From assembly GCF_003252795.1 (NCBI RefSeq), contig NZ_QEPQ01000001.1, positions 1-64,000 of the forward strand: 64,000 bases of DNA. The letters are read 5' to 3'. Every line of letters begins with the position of its first letter. The stretch's first letter is position 1. This stretch comes from Haemophilus parainfluenzae (GTDB lineage: Bacteria; Pseudomonadota; Gammaproteobacteria; Enterobacterales; Pasteurellaceae). Shown piece by piece: positions 54,274-63,611 of the stretch. The notes below the pieces were generated by a model. That model was given only the letters and a program-made list of their open reading frames with translations. It was not told where the DNA came from and made no database searches. The position numbers and the translations under genes are program-made.

Positions 54274-54440
54274 TAAATTATCCTTTTCAGATGAATAAAT
54301 TGCTCCGTATTGTACTTGATTTTTATAGGGATGTTAAAAACTTATTTCAAAGTGCGGTCAGTTTTTCGTGAGAATTTGAACTTTGTGGGATCTGGAATTT
54401 AGCGTACAATACGGCCATTTTTTATTATTCACAGATTATT

Positions 54441-55892
54441 ATGAAATTTATTGTTAAACTTTTTCCTGAAATTATGATTAAAAGCGAAACCGTGCGTAAG
54501 CGTTTCGCGAAAATTTTGACCTCTAATATCCGCAATATTTTACAAAAATATGATGAAGAAACGGCTGTTGTTCGTCATTGGGATTACATCGAAGTGCGGT
54601 CAAAAAATGAAGCCAATCGTGAAGAGTTGATTGCGCTTTTACAACGCATTCCGGGTATTCATCATTTTTTAGAAGTGGAAGAAAAACCGTTTACCGATTT
54701 ACATCATATCTTTGAGTTAACCTTAGCGGATGTTGCTACTCAACTTGAAAACAAAACTTTTTGTGTACGTGTAAAACGCAAAGGAAAACATGATTTTAGT
54801 TCCATTGAAGCAGAACGTTATATCGGTGGTGGTTTAAATCAGCATATTGAAAGTGCAAAAGTACGCTTAAAAAATCCTGATGTGACGGTGCGTATTGATA
54901 TTGAAGATGACAAAATGATGCTGGTGAGAGCTCGTCATGTTGGCCTTGGTGGTTATCCAATTGGGACGCAGGAAGACGTGCTTTCATTGATTTCAGGGGG
55001 CTTTGACTCAGGCGTATCCAGTTATATGCTCATTCGCCGTGGTTCACGTGTGCATTATTGTTTCTTCAATTTAGGTGGTGCAGCCCATGAAATTGGCGTG
55101 AAACAAATGGCTTACCATATTTGGAATTGCTATAGCTCATCTCATAAAGTCCGCTTTATTGCCATTCCTTTTGAAGGCGTAGTGGGCGAGATTTTAGAGA
55201 AAGTCGATAACGGACAAATGGGCGTCGTGTTAAAACGAATGATGGTACGAGCTGCAAGTAAAGTCGCACAACGCTTTGATATTCAAGCCATTGTTACTGG
55301 CGAAGCACTCGGACAAGTTTCGAGCCAAACCTTGACCAATTTACGTTTAATTGATGAAGCATCTGATGCGTTAGTATTACGTCCACTCATTACCCATGAT
55401 AAAGAACAAATTATCGCGATGGCGAAAGAGATCGGCACAGATGATATTGCTAAATCAATGCCGGAATTCTGTGGAGTGATTTCTAAAAATCCAACGATTA
55501 AAGCAGTACGTGAAAAAATTCTTGAAGAAGAAAATCACTTTGATTTTGGCGTGTTGGAAAGTGCGGTTGAAAATGCACAATATTTAGATATTCGTCAGAT
55601 TGCAGAAGAAACGGAGAAAGAAGTGGTGGAAGTGGATACCATTTCAGTGCTTGGTGAAAATGATATTATTTTAGATATTCGCAGCCCAGAAGAGACAGAT
55701 GAAAATCCATTTGAATCAGATGAGCATCAAGTGATGCAACTGCCGTTTTATAAATTATCTTCACAATTCGGCTCATTAGATCAAAGTAAAAATTATGTGC
55801 TTTATTGTGAGCGAGGTGTGATGAGTAAACTGCAAGCACTTTATTTAAAAGAAAATGGTTTCACGAATGTAAGAGTTTTCGGGAAAAAATAA
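54441..55892 (+). CDS. thiI: tRNA 4-thiouridine synthetase ThiI
   Basis: 483 residues (E. coli 482). An N-terminal ferredoxin-like and THUMP region, the PP-loop [12 protein letters not shown] near residue 185, and a C-terminal rhodanese domain with the persulfide Cys in [10 protein letters not shown]. The second redox Cys is in MPEFCGVIS. It makes s4U8 in tRNA and can pass sulphur to thiamine synthesis. Because the rhodanese domain is present, both roles are possible. Confidence 0.96.
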   Translation: MKFIVKLFPEIMIKSETVRKRFAKILTSNIRNILQKYDEETAVVRHWDYIEVRSKNEANREELIALLQRIPGIHHFLEVEEKPFTDLHHIFELTLADVATQLENKTFCVRVKRKGKHDFSSIEAERYIGGGLNQHIESAKVRLKNPDVTVRIDIEDDKMMLVRARHVGLGGYPIGTQEDVLSLISGGFDSGVSSYMLIRRGSRVHYCFFNLGGAAHEIGVKQMAYHIWNCYSSSHKVRFIAIPFEGVVGEILEKVDNGQMGVVLKRMMVRAASKVAQRFDIQAIVTGEALGQVSSQTLTNLRLIDEASDALVLRPLITHDKEQIIAMAKEIGTDDIAKSMPEFCGVISKNPTIKAVREKILEEENHFDFGVLESAVENAQYLDIRQIAEETEKEVVEVDTISVLGENDIILDIRSPEETDENPFESDEHQVMQLPFYKLSSQFGSLDQSKNYVLYCERGVMSKLQALYLKENGFTNVRVFGKK

Positions 55893-55929
55893 GCAAAAAA
55901 TGACCGCACTTTAACGTGCGGTTTTTTAT
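55893..55929 (+). terminator. thiI terminator
   Basis: ACCGCAC and GTGCGGT pair around TTTAAC, followed by TTTTTTA. One arm is a full uptake signal. It overlaps the 3' end of the convergent yvcK. Confidence 0.88.
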
Positions 55930-56870
55930 TCGTAATCTAATTCACCCACTAATTCATCGATAGCTTTGGCAAGTAATGTTCTGTCATGACGATAGCTGAT
56001 ATCATCTGCATTCAAGCGTTTAGCTAAAATTTTAACAGAAGAAATCGCAGACAAATCGACCGCACTTTTTTCGCGATAAGGTGTAATGACACCATCAATA
56101 ATGGGTTCGCCAACAATTTCATGAATTTTCTGAATACGATCAGCCAGTGAAAGCTGAGAGGCGGCGCCAATTTCTACCCCTAAATTATCAATAAAAATCA
56201 CTTTCGCTTTGCTATCACGCAGGGCAGTAGCTAATTCAGGTAGCAATAGCGGAGGCATAATGCTCGTCATAAAACTTCCTGGACCAAGTAAAATGACTTC
56301 CGCTTGCTCCAATGCTTGGATGGCTTCTTGTGCAGCTTTAACCATAGGCACTAAGAAAAGTGATTGGGGTAATTCTGTTAAATTATCAATGCTCACTTCA
56401 CCGACAATACTGGAGCCTGAACCTAAACTCGCGGCAAGATGAACAGGTTCTTCTGACATGGGAATAATGTGAGATTTTACTTTGAGTAATTCACGAATTA
56501 AGTTAATGGCTTCAATGGGGCGAATATGCATATCTTCTAAGGCTTTGAGCATTAAATTGCCTAAATTATGCCCAGAAAGTTCACCTTCACCAGTAAAGCG
56601 GTATTCAAATAATGCAGATGCCGTGCTTGGCTCAATGATGATTTGGTTTAAGCAATTACGTAGATCGCCCCACGCAATACCACCTTGTTCTTGGCGAATT
56701 CGGCCAGTTGAACCGCCGTTATCTGTGGTGGTGACAATACCGGTTAAACGCTCTTTCATAAAACTAAGCGCCGATAATACACGCCCTAATCCATGGCCAC
56801 CACCAATGGCAACAATATGTTTGATTTCGTCTAAATGTTCATGACGGCTGTGACGAGATAAATCAGACAT
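55926..56870 (-). CDS. yvcK: YvcK/YbhK-family protein (gluconeogenesis factor / CofD-like)
   Basis: 314 residues (E. coli YbhK 302). The CofD/YvcK fold is recognised from IVAIGGGHGLGRVLSAL, TTDNGGSTGRIR, GDLRNCL, GHNLGNLML and LLGPGSFMTSIMPPLL. In Bacillus YvcK is needed for growth on gluconeogenic carbon sources and binds UDP-sugars; in E. coli the role is unclear. It is divergent from moaA, as in E. coli, and shares a 287-base intergenic region with it. Confidence 0.92.
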   Translation of the reverse strand: MSDLSRHSRHEHLDEIKHIVAIGGGHGLGRVLSALSFMKERLTGIVTTTDNGGSTGRIRQEQGGIAWGDLRNCLNQIIIEPSTASALFEYRFTGEGELSGHNLGNLMLKALEDMHIRPIEAINLIRELLKVKSHIIPMSEEPVHLAASLGSGSSIVGEVSIDNLTELPQSLFLVPMVKAAQEAIQALEQAEVILLGPGSFMTSIMPPLLLPELATALRDSKAKVIFIDNLGVEIGAASQLSLADRIQKIHEIVGEPIIDGVITPYREKSAVDLSAISSVKILAKRLNADDISYRHDRTLLAKAIDELVGELDYE

Positions 56871-57030
56871 TTTTCTTCCTTTTTTACCTATAAATAATTA
56901 TAAAAAATAATGTTATATATTTTTTTATATAAGTTAATGCTGTTATTTTTATCAATATAGTTGGGTTATTTTACCAAATTATTGCTATTAACCGCTTGCT
57001 TTTATTACAATATCAACACAATTTATTTTT

Positions 57031-57140
57031 AACGCATAACTCCGAGCTTGTTTAGCCTAAGTTTCACAAGAAATACGGCGGCAAGCCAATAACGCGGTAC
57101 GTTATTCAGGGATACGCTGGAAACGGTTTATCCTCTCCAT
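57031..57140 (+). promoter_or_regulatory. Probable molybdenum-cofactor (Moco) riboswitch
   Basis: The moaA leader has the features of the Moco RNA motif known upstream of moaA in gamma-proteobacteria: a conserved-looking start ACTCCGAGC, the block GCCTAAGTTTCAC, CGGCGGCAAGCC, a local stem AATAACG/CGTTATT (57088-57106), and CTGGAAACGG before a short pyrimidine stretch. The boundaries are approximate and I could not run a covariance model. Expected effect: Moco lowers translation of moaA. Confidence 0.72.
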
Positions 57141-57157
57141 ATTTAGAAAGGTGTAAA

Positions 57158-58171
57158 ATGCAATCCATTCCTATTAAAAACGTAGGAGAGTCTCGCTTAG
57201 TCGATCCTTTCCAACGCCAATATTACTATCTACGACTGTCGATTACCGATCAGTGTAACTTTCGTTGTACCTATTGTTTACCTGATGGTTATCAACCTGA
57301 AGCTAACAAGCCAAGTTTCTTAACCTTAAAAGAAATCACCCACCTTGCTCAAGCGTTTGCTGAAATGGGCACAGAGAAAATCCGTTTAACAGGTGGCGAG
57401 CCGACTTTACGCAAAGATTTTATTTCTATTGCTGAAAGCATTGCTAACATTGATGGCATTCGTCAATTAGCTGTCACGACAAATGGCTATCGCATGGCAA
57501 AAGATGTGGCTGATTGGAAGAAAGCAGGGATTACGTCTATTAACGTCAGTGTTGATAGCTTAGATCCCAAAATGTTCCATCAAATTACGGGTATCAATAA
57601 ATTTGATGACGTGATGCGTGGTATCGATCGTGCATTCGAAGTGGGCTACAACAAAGTTAAAGTCAATTCAGTTTTAATGAAAAATTTGAATGACAAAGAG
57701 TTTGAGCAATTCCTTGTTTGGGTGAAAGATCGCCCAATTCAAATGCGCTTTATCGAACTCATGCAAACGGGCGAAATGGATAGTTTCTTTGATAAATTCC
57801 ATCTTTCAGGACAAGTATTAGCGGATAAATTGCTGCAAAATGGTTGGCAATTACAACACAAATCCCATACTGATGGCCCTGCTAAAGTATTTACGCATCC
57901 TGATTATGCTGGTGAAATTGGCTTAATTATGCCTTATGAGAAGAATTTCTGCGCAAGCTGTAATCGTCTTAGAGTATCAGCGAAGGGCAAACTTCATCTC
58001 TGTTTATTCGGCGAAGAAGGCATTGAATTACGTGATTTATTGCAATCCCATGAACAGCAAGATATTTTGCAAGCCCGTATTTTTGCCGCACTTCAAGGTA
58101 AACGTGAACATCATTATTTACATATCGGTGATAGTGGCGTAAGAAACCATTTAGCTTCTATTGGCGGCTAA
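57158..58171 (+). CDS. moaA: GTP 3',8-cyclase MoaA
   Basis: 337 residues (E. coli 329). The radical-SAM cluster CNFRCTYC is at about residues 29-36, the second cluster in [18 protein letters not shown], and the C-terminal tail ends in the required GG. It converts GTP to the cyclic intermediate of molybdopterin synthesis. AGAAAGG precedes the ATG, right after the riboswitch. The cluster is moaA-moaC-moaD-moaE without the moaB seen in E. coli. Confidence 0.97.
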   Translation: MQSIPIKNVGESRLVDPFQRQYYYLRLSITDQCNFRCTYCLPDGYQPEANKPSFLTLKEITHLAQAFAEMGTEKIRLTGGEPTLRKDFISIAESIANIDGIRQLAVTTNGYRMAKDVADWKKAGITSINVSVDSLDPKMFHQITGINKFDDVMRGIDRAFEVGYNKVKVNSVLMKNLNDKEFEQFLVWVKDRPIQMRFIELMQTGEMDSFFDKFHLSGQVLADKLLQNGWQLQHKSHTDGPAKVFTHPDYAGEIGLIMPYEKNFCASCNRLRVSAKGKLHLCLFGEEGIELRDLLQSHEQQDILQARIFAALQGKREHHYLHIGDSGVRNHLASIGG

Positions 58172-58175
58172 AAGT

Positions 58176-58204
58176 AAATAAGTGAATAAACGATTCACTT
58201 ATTT
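58176..58204 (+). terminator. Hairpin between moaA and moaC
   Basis: A perfect 12-bp stem AAATAAGTGAAT / ATTCACTTATTT with a five-base loop, followed by a moderately T-rich stretch, five bases after the moaA stop. It may stop part of the transcripts before moaC. Confidence 0.65.
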
Positions 58205-58258
58205 TGCTTTTGTCACACATGTAAAATATTCAATATTTTAACCGCACTTTATTTTATT

Positions 58259-58741
58259 ATGACTACATTTACGCATATCAATTCTCAAGGCGAAGCCAAT
58301 ATGGTGGATGTTTCTGCAAAGGCAGAGACTGTTCGCGAAGCTCGTGCTGAAGCCATTGTAACCATGTCAAAAGAAACCCTTTCCATGATCGTGGAAGGCA
58401 AACATCACAAAGGCGATGTATTTGCTACAGCACGTATTGCAGGTATTCAAGCCGCAAAACGCACTTGGGAGCTTATCCCGCTTTGCCATCCATTGTTACT
58501 TTCTAAAGTAGAAGTGAATTTAGAACCGTTACTTGAAACAAACCAAGTTCGTATTCAATCTCTTTGCAAATTAACCGGAAAAACCGGCGTAGAAATGGAA
58601 GCATTAACGGCAGCAAGTGTGGCAGCTTTAACTATTTACGATATGTGTAAAGCCGTACAAAAAGACATGGTGATTGAACATGTTCGCCTGTTAGAAAAGA
58701 GCGGTGGAAAATCAGGCCATTTTATTGCGGAGGAAAAATAA
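58259..58741 (+). CDS. moaC: Cyclic pyranopterin monophosphate synthase MoaC
   Basis: 160 residues (E. coli 161). [19 protein letters not shown] at the start, [26 protein letters not shown] and the catalytic Asp-Met-Cys-Lys in [11 protein letters not shown]. It completes the first stage of molybdopterin synthesis with MoaA. There is no Shine-Dalgarno; an uptake signal occupies 58241-58249, ten bases before the ATG. Confidence 0.97.
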   Translation: MTTFTHINSQGEANMVDVSAKAETVREARAEAIVTMSKETLSMIVEGKHHKGDVFATARIAGIQAAKRTWELIPLCHPLLLSKVEVNLEPLLETNQVRIQSLCKLTGKTGVEMEALTAASVAALTIYDMCKAVQKDMVIEHVRLLEKSGGKSGHFIAEEK

Positions 58742-58742
58742 G

Positions 58743-58988
58743 ATGTTAAATGTTTTATTTTTTGCTCAAACTCGTGAATTAATTGGCGTCGATTCTATTC
58801 AGCTTGAAGGCGATTTTGCAACAGCGGAAGCGGTGCGTGAACATCTTGCTCAAAAAGGTGATAGATGGGCGTTAGCGTTAGAAAAAGGGAAGCTTTTAGT
58901 CGCTATCAATCAAACTTTGATGCCATTAGAAAGTGCGGTCAAAAATGGGGATGAAATTGCGTTTTTCCCACCGGTAACAGGAGGCTAA
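58743..58988 (+). CDS. moaD: Molybdopterin synthase sulphur carrier subunit MoaD
   Basis: 81 residues, as in E. coli. A ubiquitin-like fold ending in PPVTGG, the C-terminus that becomes a thiocarboxylate. The start at 58743 has GGAGG upstream inside the end of moaC; the longer in-frame reading overlaps moaC and is rejected. It directly abuts moaE. Confidence 0.96.
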   Translation: MLNVLFFAQTRELIGVDSIQLEGDFATAEAVREHLAQKGDRWALALEKGKLLVAINQTLMPLESAVKNGDEIAFFPPVTGG

Positions 58989-59441
58989 ATGACGGATATT
59001 CAAATTTCAGTACAAGAACAGCCTTTCGATCAAAATGCCGTTTACCAATGGCTTTCTGAGCAACATTCGGTTGGTGCAACAGTTATTTTTGTGGGTAAAG
59101 TACGCGATCTTAATTTAGGCGATGAGGTATCTAGCTTATACCTAGAACATTATCCCGCAATGACAGAAAAAGCCTTACGTGAAATTGTAGAACAGGCTAA
59201 AGCTCGTTGGGATATTCAGCGAGTGTCAGTGATTCATCGTGTGGGACTTTTACATACCGGAGATGAAATTGTTTTAGTTGGAATTAGTTCTGCTCACCGA
59301 GGTGATGCTTACCATGCTAATGAATTTATTATGGACTTTTTAAAATCCAAAGCTCCGTTCTGGAAAAAAGAACAAACTAATCAAGGTGAACGTTGGATTG
59401 AAGCAAGAGAAAGCGATAAAGAAGCGTTAGAGAAGTGGTAA
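58989..59441 (+). CDS. moaE: Molybdopterin synthase catalytic subunit MoaE
   Basis: 150 residues, as in E. coli. GATVIFVGKVRDLNLGD, the SSAHRGDAYHANEFIMDFLK motif and the catalytic lysines in KSKAPFWKKEQ are typical. It inserts two sulphurs carried by MoaD into precursor Z. The start codon comes right after the moaD stop, with AGGAGG just upstream. Confidence 0.97.
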   Translation: MTDIQISVQEQPFDQNAVYQWLSEQHSVGATVIFVGKVRDLNLGDEVSSLYLEHYPAMTEKALREIVEQAKARWDIQRVSVIHRVGLLHTGDEIVLVGISSAHRGDAYHANEFIMDFLKSKAPFWKKEQTNQGERWIEARESDKEALEKW

Positions 59442-59448
59442 TTCAATA

Positions 59449-59482
59449 TAAAAAATGGTCATTTTTATGGCCATTTTTACTT
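59449..59482 (+). terminator. moaE terminator
   Basis: A ten-pair stem AAAAATGGTC / GGCCATTTTT around an eight-base loop, followed by a T-rich tail. Confidence 0.85.
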
Positions 59483-59528
59483 TTATTAGCAGAATAAGTA
59501 TATAATTATACATATACTTTAAGTTATT

Positions 59529-59605
59529 AATTTATCTTTAATTTACCTTTAATTTATCTTTAATTTATCTTTAATTTATCTTTAATTTATCTTTAATTTA
59601 TCTTT
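59529..59605 (+). repeat. Seven tandem copies of an 11-bp repeat upstream of an adhesin gene
   Basis: The unit AATTTATCTTT is repeated seven times without gaps; copy 2 has one change (ACC for ATC). It ends 158 bp before the start codon of the autotransporter and lies in a 322-base non-coding region that otherwise holds only the moaE terminator and the adhesin promoter. Repeat number at such sites can change by slippage. Confidence 0.97.
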
Positions 59606-59763
59606 ACATTACATTTAACTTTTCCATAAAAAAACTATTCTTTGTCAGCTTTTGTAAAATCTTGTAAATTATCTGTTAATTGCTGAGTTTCGTATTATAC
59701 TTATACAGAATCAAGATTTTGTTTTTCTTGACTAGTTATTTTTAGATTATAGGAAACTTTAAT

Positions 59764-62181
59764 ATGAATCATGTTTTTAAAATTATTTGGAATAAAGTAA
59801 ATCAATGCTGGGTTGCTGTTTCAGAACTAAGCAAATCTGTGAGTAAATCATCTCAAACTGACAAACGTAAAGCATTAAATGTAATTATTGGCGCTGCAGT
59901 TTTAGCAGGTGCAACCACAAGTGCGATGGCTGAAACCAATGTTGTCGTAAATGACAAAAATACAGTTGTAGGTGGAAAAGATGCTTATGTAGATACAGCT
60001 AATGCAGTTGTTTTAGGCACAAATGCGAAAGTTGAGAATGGTGGAAGCAATAATATTGCGATTGGTAACGAAGCTTATTCAAGCAATCAACAAACTATTG
60101 CTATTGGTGATAAAGCTAAGGGCTGGGGCTCAGGCGGTATTGCAATTGGTGCAGGCAGTGATGCTCCAAGACTAGGTACGGCAGTTGGTTATGGTGCAAA
60201 AGCAAGTGTTGCAGGGTGGGCTACTGCTATCGGTAATGAAGCAAATGCAAGTGGCCGTGGCGCGATCGCTATGGGTAATGGCGCAAAATCATCAGGAAAT
60301 GATGCTATTGCTTTAGGCTTTATAGCTAATGCGAGTGGAGAAAATGCAGTTACTATTGGTGTACGTTCAGTTGCAAGTGGCCAAGCTTCTGCTGCTTATG
60401 GTATTCAAGCTCAGGCGACAGCCGAGCGCTCAATTGCTTTAGGGGTTGTATCTAAGGCAACAGGTGGTAATAGTATTGCATTAGGCCAGTCTTCAAAAGC
60501 TCTTAACCATCATGCACTGGCAATTGGCTCTATTGCTGTTGCTCAAGGTTATTCTGCAACTGCTTTGGGGGATATGGCTCATGCTGATGGGCATGAGTCA
60601 GCAGCTTTAGGATATTCAGCTCATGCAACTGGTAATTCATCTGTTGCGATTGGTGATTCGGCAAACTCGAGTCAAACAGGAGCTGTAGCTATTGGACTTA
60701 GATCAAAATCATCTGCAGAAAATGCCCTCGCTCTAGGAAGGGAGGGTAATGCTTCAGGAGTGAGCTCAATCGCGATTGGTGAAAGCACCAAAGCTGAGGG
60801 TTATAATTCTATTGCGATGGGTAGAAATTCTAAAGCAAGTGAAACTAACTCTGCAGCTATTTTAGGAAATGCGACTGGTACAAGCAGTATTGCTATTGGT
60901 GGTAATGCGACTGCAGCAAATTCTGTTGCATTAGGTTCTGATTCCACTAATACTCATGAAGATTCAGTTGCTCTAGGCTCAAGTTCTGCAGGGGCAAAAA
61001 ATGTATTTGATGATACTGCAACAAAATTACAATCTTTTAATGATGATGCAAGTTCAAAAACAATTAATTATAACGGCACCTCTTCATATAAAACGATAAT
61101 TGATTTTGATTTTGGTGATTCTTTCACTAAAGAATCAACCGGTGCAGTATCTGTCGGTGATGGCTCTCTTGTTCGCCAAATCCAAAATGTGGGTGCAGGT
61201 CGAATTACTGCTGATTCAAATGATGCGGTAAATGGTAGTCAGTTATATCAAGCATATTACAATGCAGGCTTTAACATTCAAAACAATGGTAAAGAAACAT
61301 CACGTATTAATACCCATGGCAAAGTAAATTTTGTGGATGGTGAAAATACTAAAGTCGTTGTAAAAGATGGTGAGAATGCAGCAGAAATTAAAGTGAATGC
61401 AAAAGACACGTCAGCATCAGTTGAAGCAGGTTCTGATGCAATTACTGTAACAGTAGGTGGAGAAACGACCAAAAAAGATGGTCTTTCTGTTACCACAGTA
61501 ACCAATTACAAAGTGGATCTTTCACAAAAAACTAAAGATGAAATTAAAAACGCAGCAGGTCGTGGATTTAACGTGACTGCAAGTGCATCTGAAGGTACTG
61601 TTGTAAATGAAGTGACAGAAGAAACGGTTCAATCTACTGCAACAAAAATGGATAAATTGACACTTGATGCGGGTAAAAATATTAAATTAACCCACAAAAA
61701 AGGCAAAGTGTTAAGTGTTGCAGTATCTGATACACCGACATTTAAAAATGTGACAACAACGGGTGATCTTAACGTTGGCGGTACTGTCCATGCACACGGT
61801 GGATTGGATGTTCATAATAATCGTATTGTGAATGTGGCCGATCCTAAAGACCCAACTGATGCAGTAAATAAACGTTATGTTGATAATGCAGTGAAAAACA
61901 TTAATAACAACATCAATCGTTTAGACAACAAAATTGATCACGTTGATCGTCGTTTACGTGCAGGTATCGCAGGTGCGACAGCGATTTCTTTCTTACAACG
62001 TCCAAATGAAGCAGGTAAAAGCTTAGTTTCTGTTGGTGTTGGTGGTTATCGCAATGAAAATGCAATAGCGGTTGGTTATGGTCGAAATTCTGATAACAAC
62101 AAAATTTCGATTAAAGTTGGTGCAAGTATCAATACCCGCAGTGATGTGAACTGGGGCGGAAGTATCGGTTACCAATGGTAA
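59764..62181 (+). CDS. Trimeric autotransporter adhesin (YadA/Hia family)
   Basis: 805 residues. The N-terminus has the extended signal peptide region of large type V proteins (MNHVFKIIWNKVNQCWVAVSE) and a cleavage site near AMA (residue 56). Residues about 75-415 are 14-residue YadA-head repeats such as AIGNEA and ALG units. A neck motif DAVNGSQL follows, then a short stalk, the NVADPKDPTDAVNKRYVDNAV connector, a coiled coil and the trimeric membrane anchor (about 715-805), ending in GYQW. It is expected to assemble as a surface trimer and bind host or matrix ligands. It is complete, with an 11-bp repeat tract upstream and its own terminator. Confidence 0.93.
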   Translation: MNHVFKIIWNKVNQCWVAVSELSKSVSKSSQTDKRKALNVIIGAAVLAGATTSAMAETNVVVNDKNTVVGGKDAYVDTANAVVLGTNAKVENGGSNNIAIGNEAYSSNQQTIAIGDKAKGWGSGGIAIGAGSDAPRLGTAVGYGAKASVAGWATAIGNEANASGRGAIAMGNGAKSSGNDAIALGFIANASGENAVTIGVRSVASGQASAAYGIQAQATAERSIALGVVSKATGGNSIALGQSSKALNHHALAIGSIAVAQGYSATALGDMAHADGHESAALGYSAHATGNSSVAIGDSANSSQTGAVAIGLRSKSSAENALALGREGNASGVSSIAIGESTKAEGYNSIAMGRNSKASETNSAAILGNATGTSSIAIGGNATAANSVALGSDSTNTHEDSVALGSSSAGAKNVFDDTATKLQSFNDDASSKTINYNGTSSYKTIIDFDFGDSFTKESTGAVSVGDGSLVRQIQNVGAGRITADSNDAVNGSQLYQAYYNAGFNIQNNGKETSRINTHGKVNFVDGENTKVVVKDGENAAEIKVNAKDTSASVEAGSDAITVTVGGETTKKDGLSVTTVTNYKVDLSQKTKDEIKNAAGRGFNVTASASEGTVVNEVTEETVQSTATKMDKLTLDAGKNIKLTHKKGKVLSVAVSDTPTFKNVTTTGDLNVGGTVHAHGGLDVHNNRIVNVADPKDPTDAVNKRYVDNAVKNINNNINRLDNKIDHVDRRLRAGIAGATAISFLQRPNEAGKSLVSVGVGGYRNENAIAVGYGRNSDNNKISIKVGASINTRSDVNWGGSIGYQW

Positions 62182-62190
62182 TTGTTTGAT

Positions 62191-62218
62191 AAAAAGGCAG
62201 AGTAAAATCTGCCTTTTC
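62191..62218 (+). terminator. Terminator of the autotransporter gene
   Basis: AAAAGGCAGA and TCTGCCTTTT pair around GTAAAA, followed by Ts, ten bases after the stop. Confidence 0.92.
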
Positions 62219-62237
62219 TTTTTGATATGTAGAGATG

Positions 62238-62273
62238 AAAAAAAGTGCGGTCAAATTTAACCGCACTTTTTAT
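62238..62273. terminator. Uptake-signal inverted pair before aspC
   Basis: AAAAAGTGCGGT and ACCGCACTTTTT pair between the convergent adhesin and aspC genes. It probably terminates aspC and backs up the adhesin terminator. Confidence 0.88.
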
Positions 62274-62282
62274 TTTTATTGA

Positions 62283-63473
62283 TTAAAGCACTTTTACAAT
62301 GCTTTCACATAAATAACGAACATTGTCTTCAGTGATACCAGCTACGTTGATACGACCAGAACGAACCGCGTAAATCGCAAATTCATCTTTTAAACGATCC
62401 ACTTGTTCAGGTGACAAGCCGCTGAAAGAGAACATACCGTTTTGTTCCATGATAAAGCTAAAATCTTGTTCTGCACCGTATTCTTTTAATAATTGAACGA
62501 ATAAATGACGCATTTTTTTGATGCGTTCACGCATTTCAGTTAATTCATTTTCCCATTCTTGACGAAGTTGTGGATCATTTAACACTGTTGCTACGGTCGC
62601 CCCACCGTGAGATGCAGGGTTAGAGTAGAGTGTACGAATAATTGATTTCACCTGTGTTAATGCAGTTGAAGCAATTTCTGCATTTTCTGCCACAAGGGTA
62701 AAGGCACCGACACGCTCATTGTATAAACCAAAGTTTTTAGAGAATGAACTCGCCACTAATAATTCTTTATGATTTGCCGCAAAAGCACGTAAACCGTAAG
62801 CATCTTGCTCTAAGCCATTGGCTAAACCTTGATAAGCAAAGTCAAAGAGTGGTAACCAGCCATTTTTTGCTGAAAGCGCAGCTAATTCTTGCCATTGTTC
62901 AGGAGTTGGGTCAATACCGGTTGGATTGTGGCAGCAACCGTGTAAAAGCACGACATCGCCTTCGCTTGCTTGGCTTAAATCTTCAAGTAAATGTTCCCAG
63001 TCAAGGGCTTTGCGTTCAGCATCATAATAACGATATTCACGAATTGTCATGCCTACCGCATTGAAAATGGCATTGTGGTTTGGCCATGTTGGCGTACTAA
63101 TCCACACATTTTGAGCTTTGGTTTGGCGTTTGATGAACTCCGCAGCAATACGTAATGCACCTGTACCGCCTAAGCTTTGTACCGTTCTTGCTCGATTTGC
63201 TTTAATAACTTCTGAATCTTTACCGAAAAGGAGTTCTTTTGTACGTTCGTTATAATCTGCAATACCATCGATAGTCAGATAGTTTTTCGTTTTTTCGTTA
63301 TCAAATAAGCGTTTTTCGGCTTCTTTTACCGCACGCATAATCGGCGTTGTACCTTGTGCATCTTTATAAACGCCAATACCTAAATTGATTTTATTTTCAC
63401 GTGTTTCAGATTTGAATGCTTCGCCTAAGCCTAAGATAGGATCGGCCGGAGCCGCTTTGATATGTTCAAACAT
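62283..63473 (-). CDS. aspC: Aspartate aminotransferase
   Basis: 396 residues, as in E. coli Asp[21 protein letters not shown] at the start, the PLP lysine in [27 protein letters not shown] and the substrate Arg near the C-terminus ([11 protein letters not shown]). It links aspartate and glutamate with their keto acids; TyrB-like activity on aromatic amino acids cannot be excluded. Located just downstream of purK on the same strand, separated by a terminator-like hairpin. Confidence 0.95.
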   Translation of the reverse strand: MFEHIKAAPADPILGLGEAFKSETRENKINLGIGVYKDAQGTTPIMRAVKEAEKRLFDNEKTKNYLTIDGIADYNERTKELLFGKDSEVIKANRARTVQSLGGTGALRIAAEFIKRQTKAQNVWISTPTWPNHNAIFNAVGMTIREYRYYDAERKALDWEHLLEDLSQASEGDVVLLHGCCHNPTGIDPTPEQWQELAALSAKNGWLPLFDFAYQGLANGLEQDAYGLRAFAANHKELLVASSFSKNFGLYNERVGAFTLVAENAEIASTALTQVKSIIRTLYSNPASHGGATVATVLNDPQLRQEWENELTEMRERIKKMRHLFVQLLKEYGAEQDFSFIMEQNGMFSFSGLSPEQVDRLKDEFAIYAVRSGRINVAGITEDNVRYLCESIVKVL

Positions 63474-63555
63474 AGCTTTTCCTTATGTATGTGTTGTGAG
63501 ATAAATAATCTTATACTTCAGTCGATGGATTTTATCAAGAAGAACCTAATAAAAA

Positions 63556-63609
63556 TCAACCGCACTTTGATGTTTTTAGATATTCATCAAAAAGTGCGGT
63601 TGTTTTTTT
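63556..63609. terminator. Uptake-signal hairpin between purK and aspC
   Basis: AACCGCACTTTGATG and CATCAAAAAGTGCGGTT pair with a small bulge around an AT-rich loop. It lies between purK and aspC, both on the minus strand, and should terminate purK. Confidence 0.85.
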
Positions 63610-63611
63610 AA

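Noticed and set aside
59529-59605. CRISPR array
   Set aside because: The 11-bp units are contiguous with no spacers and there are no cas genes.
62744-63064. A 106-residue open frame antisense to aspC
   Set aside because: Lies wholly within a conserved gene and resembles nothing known.
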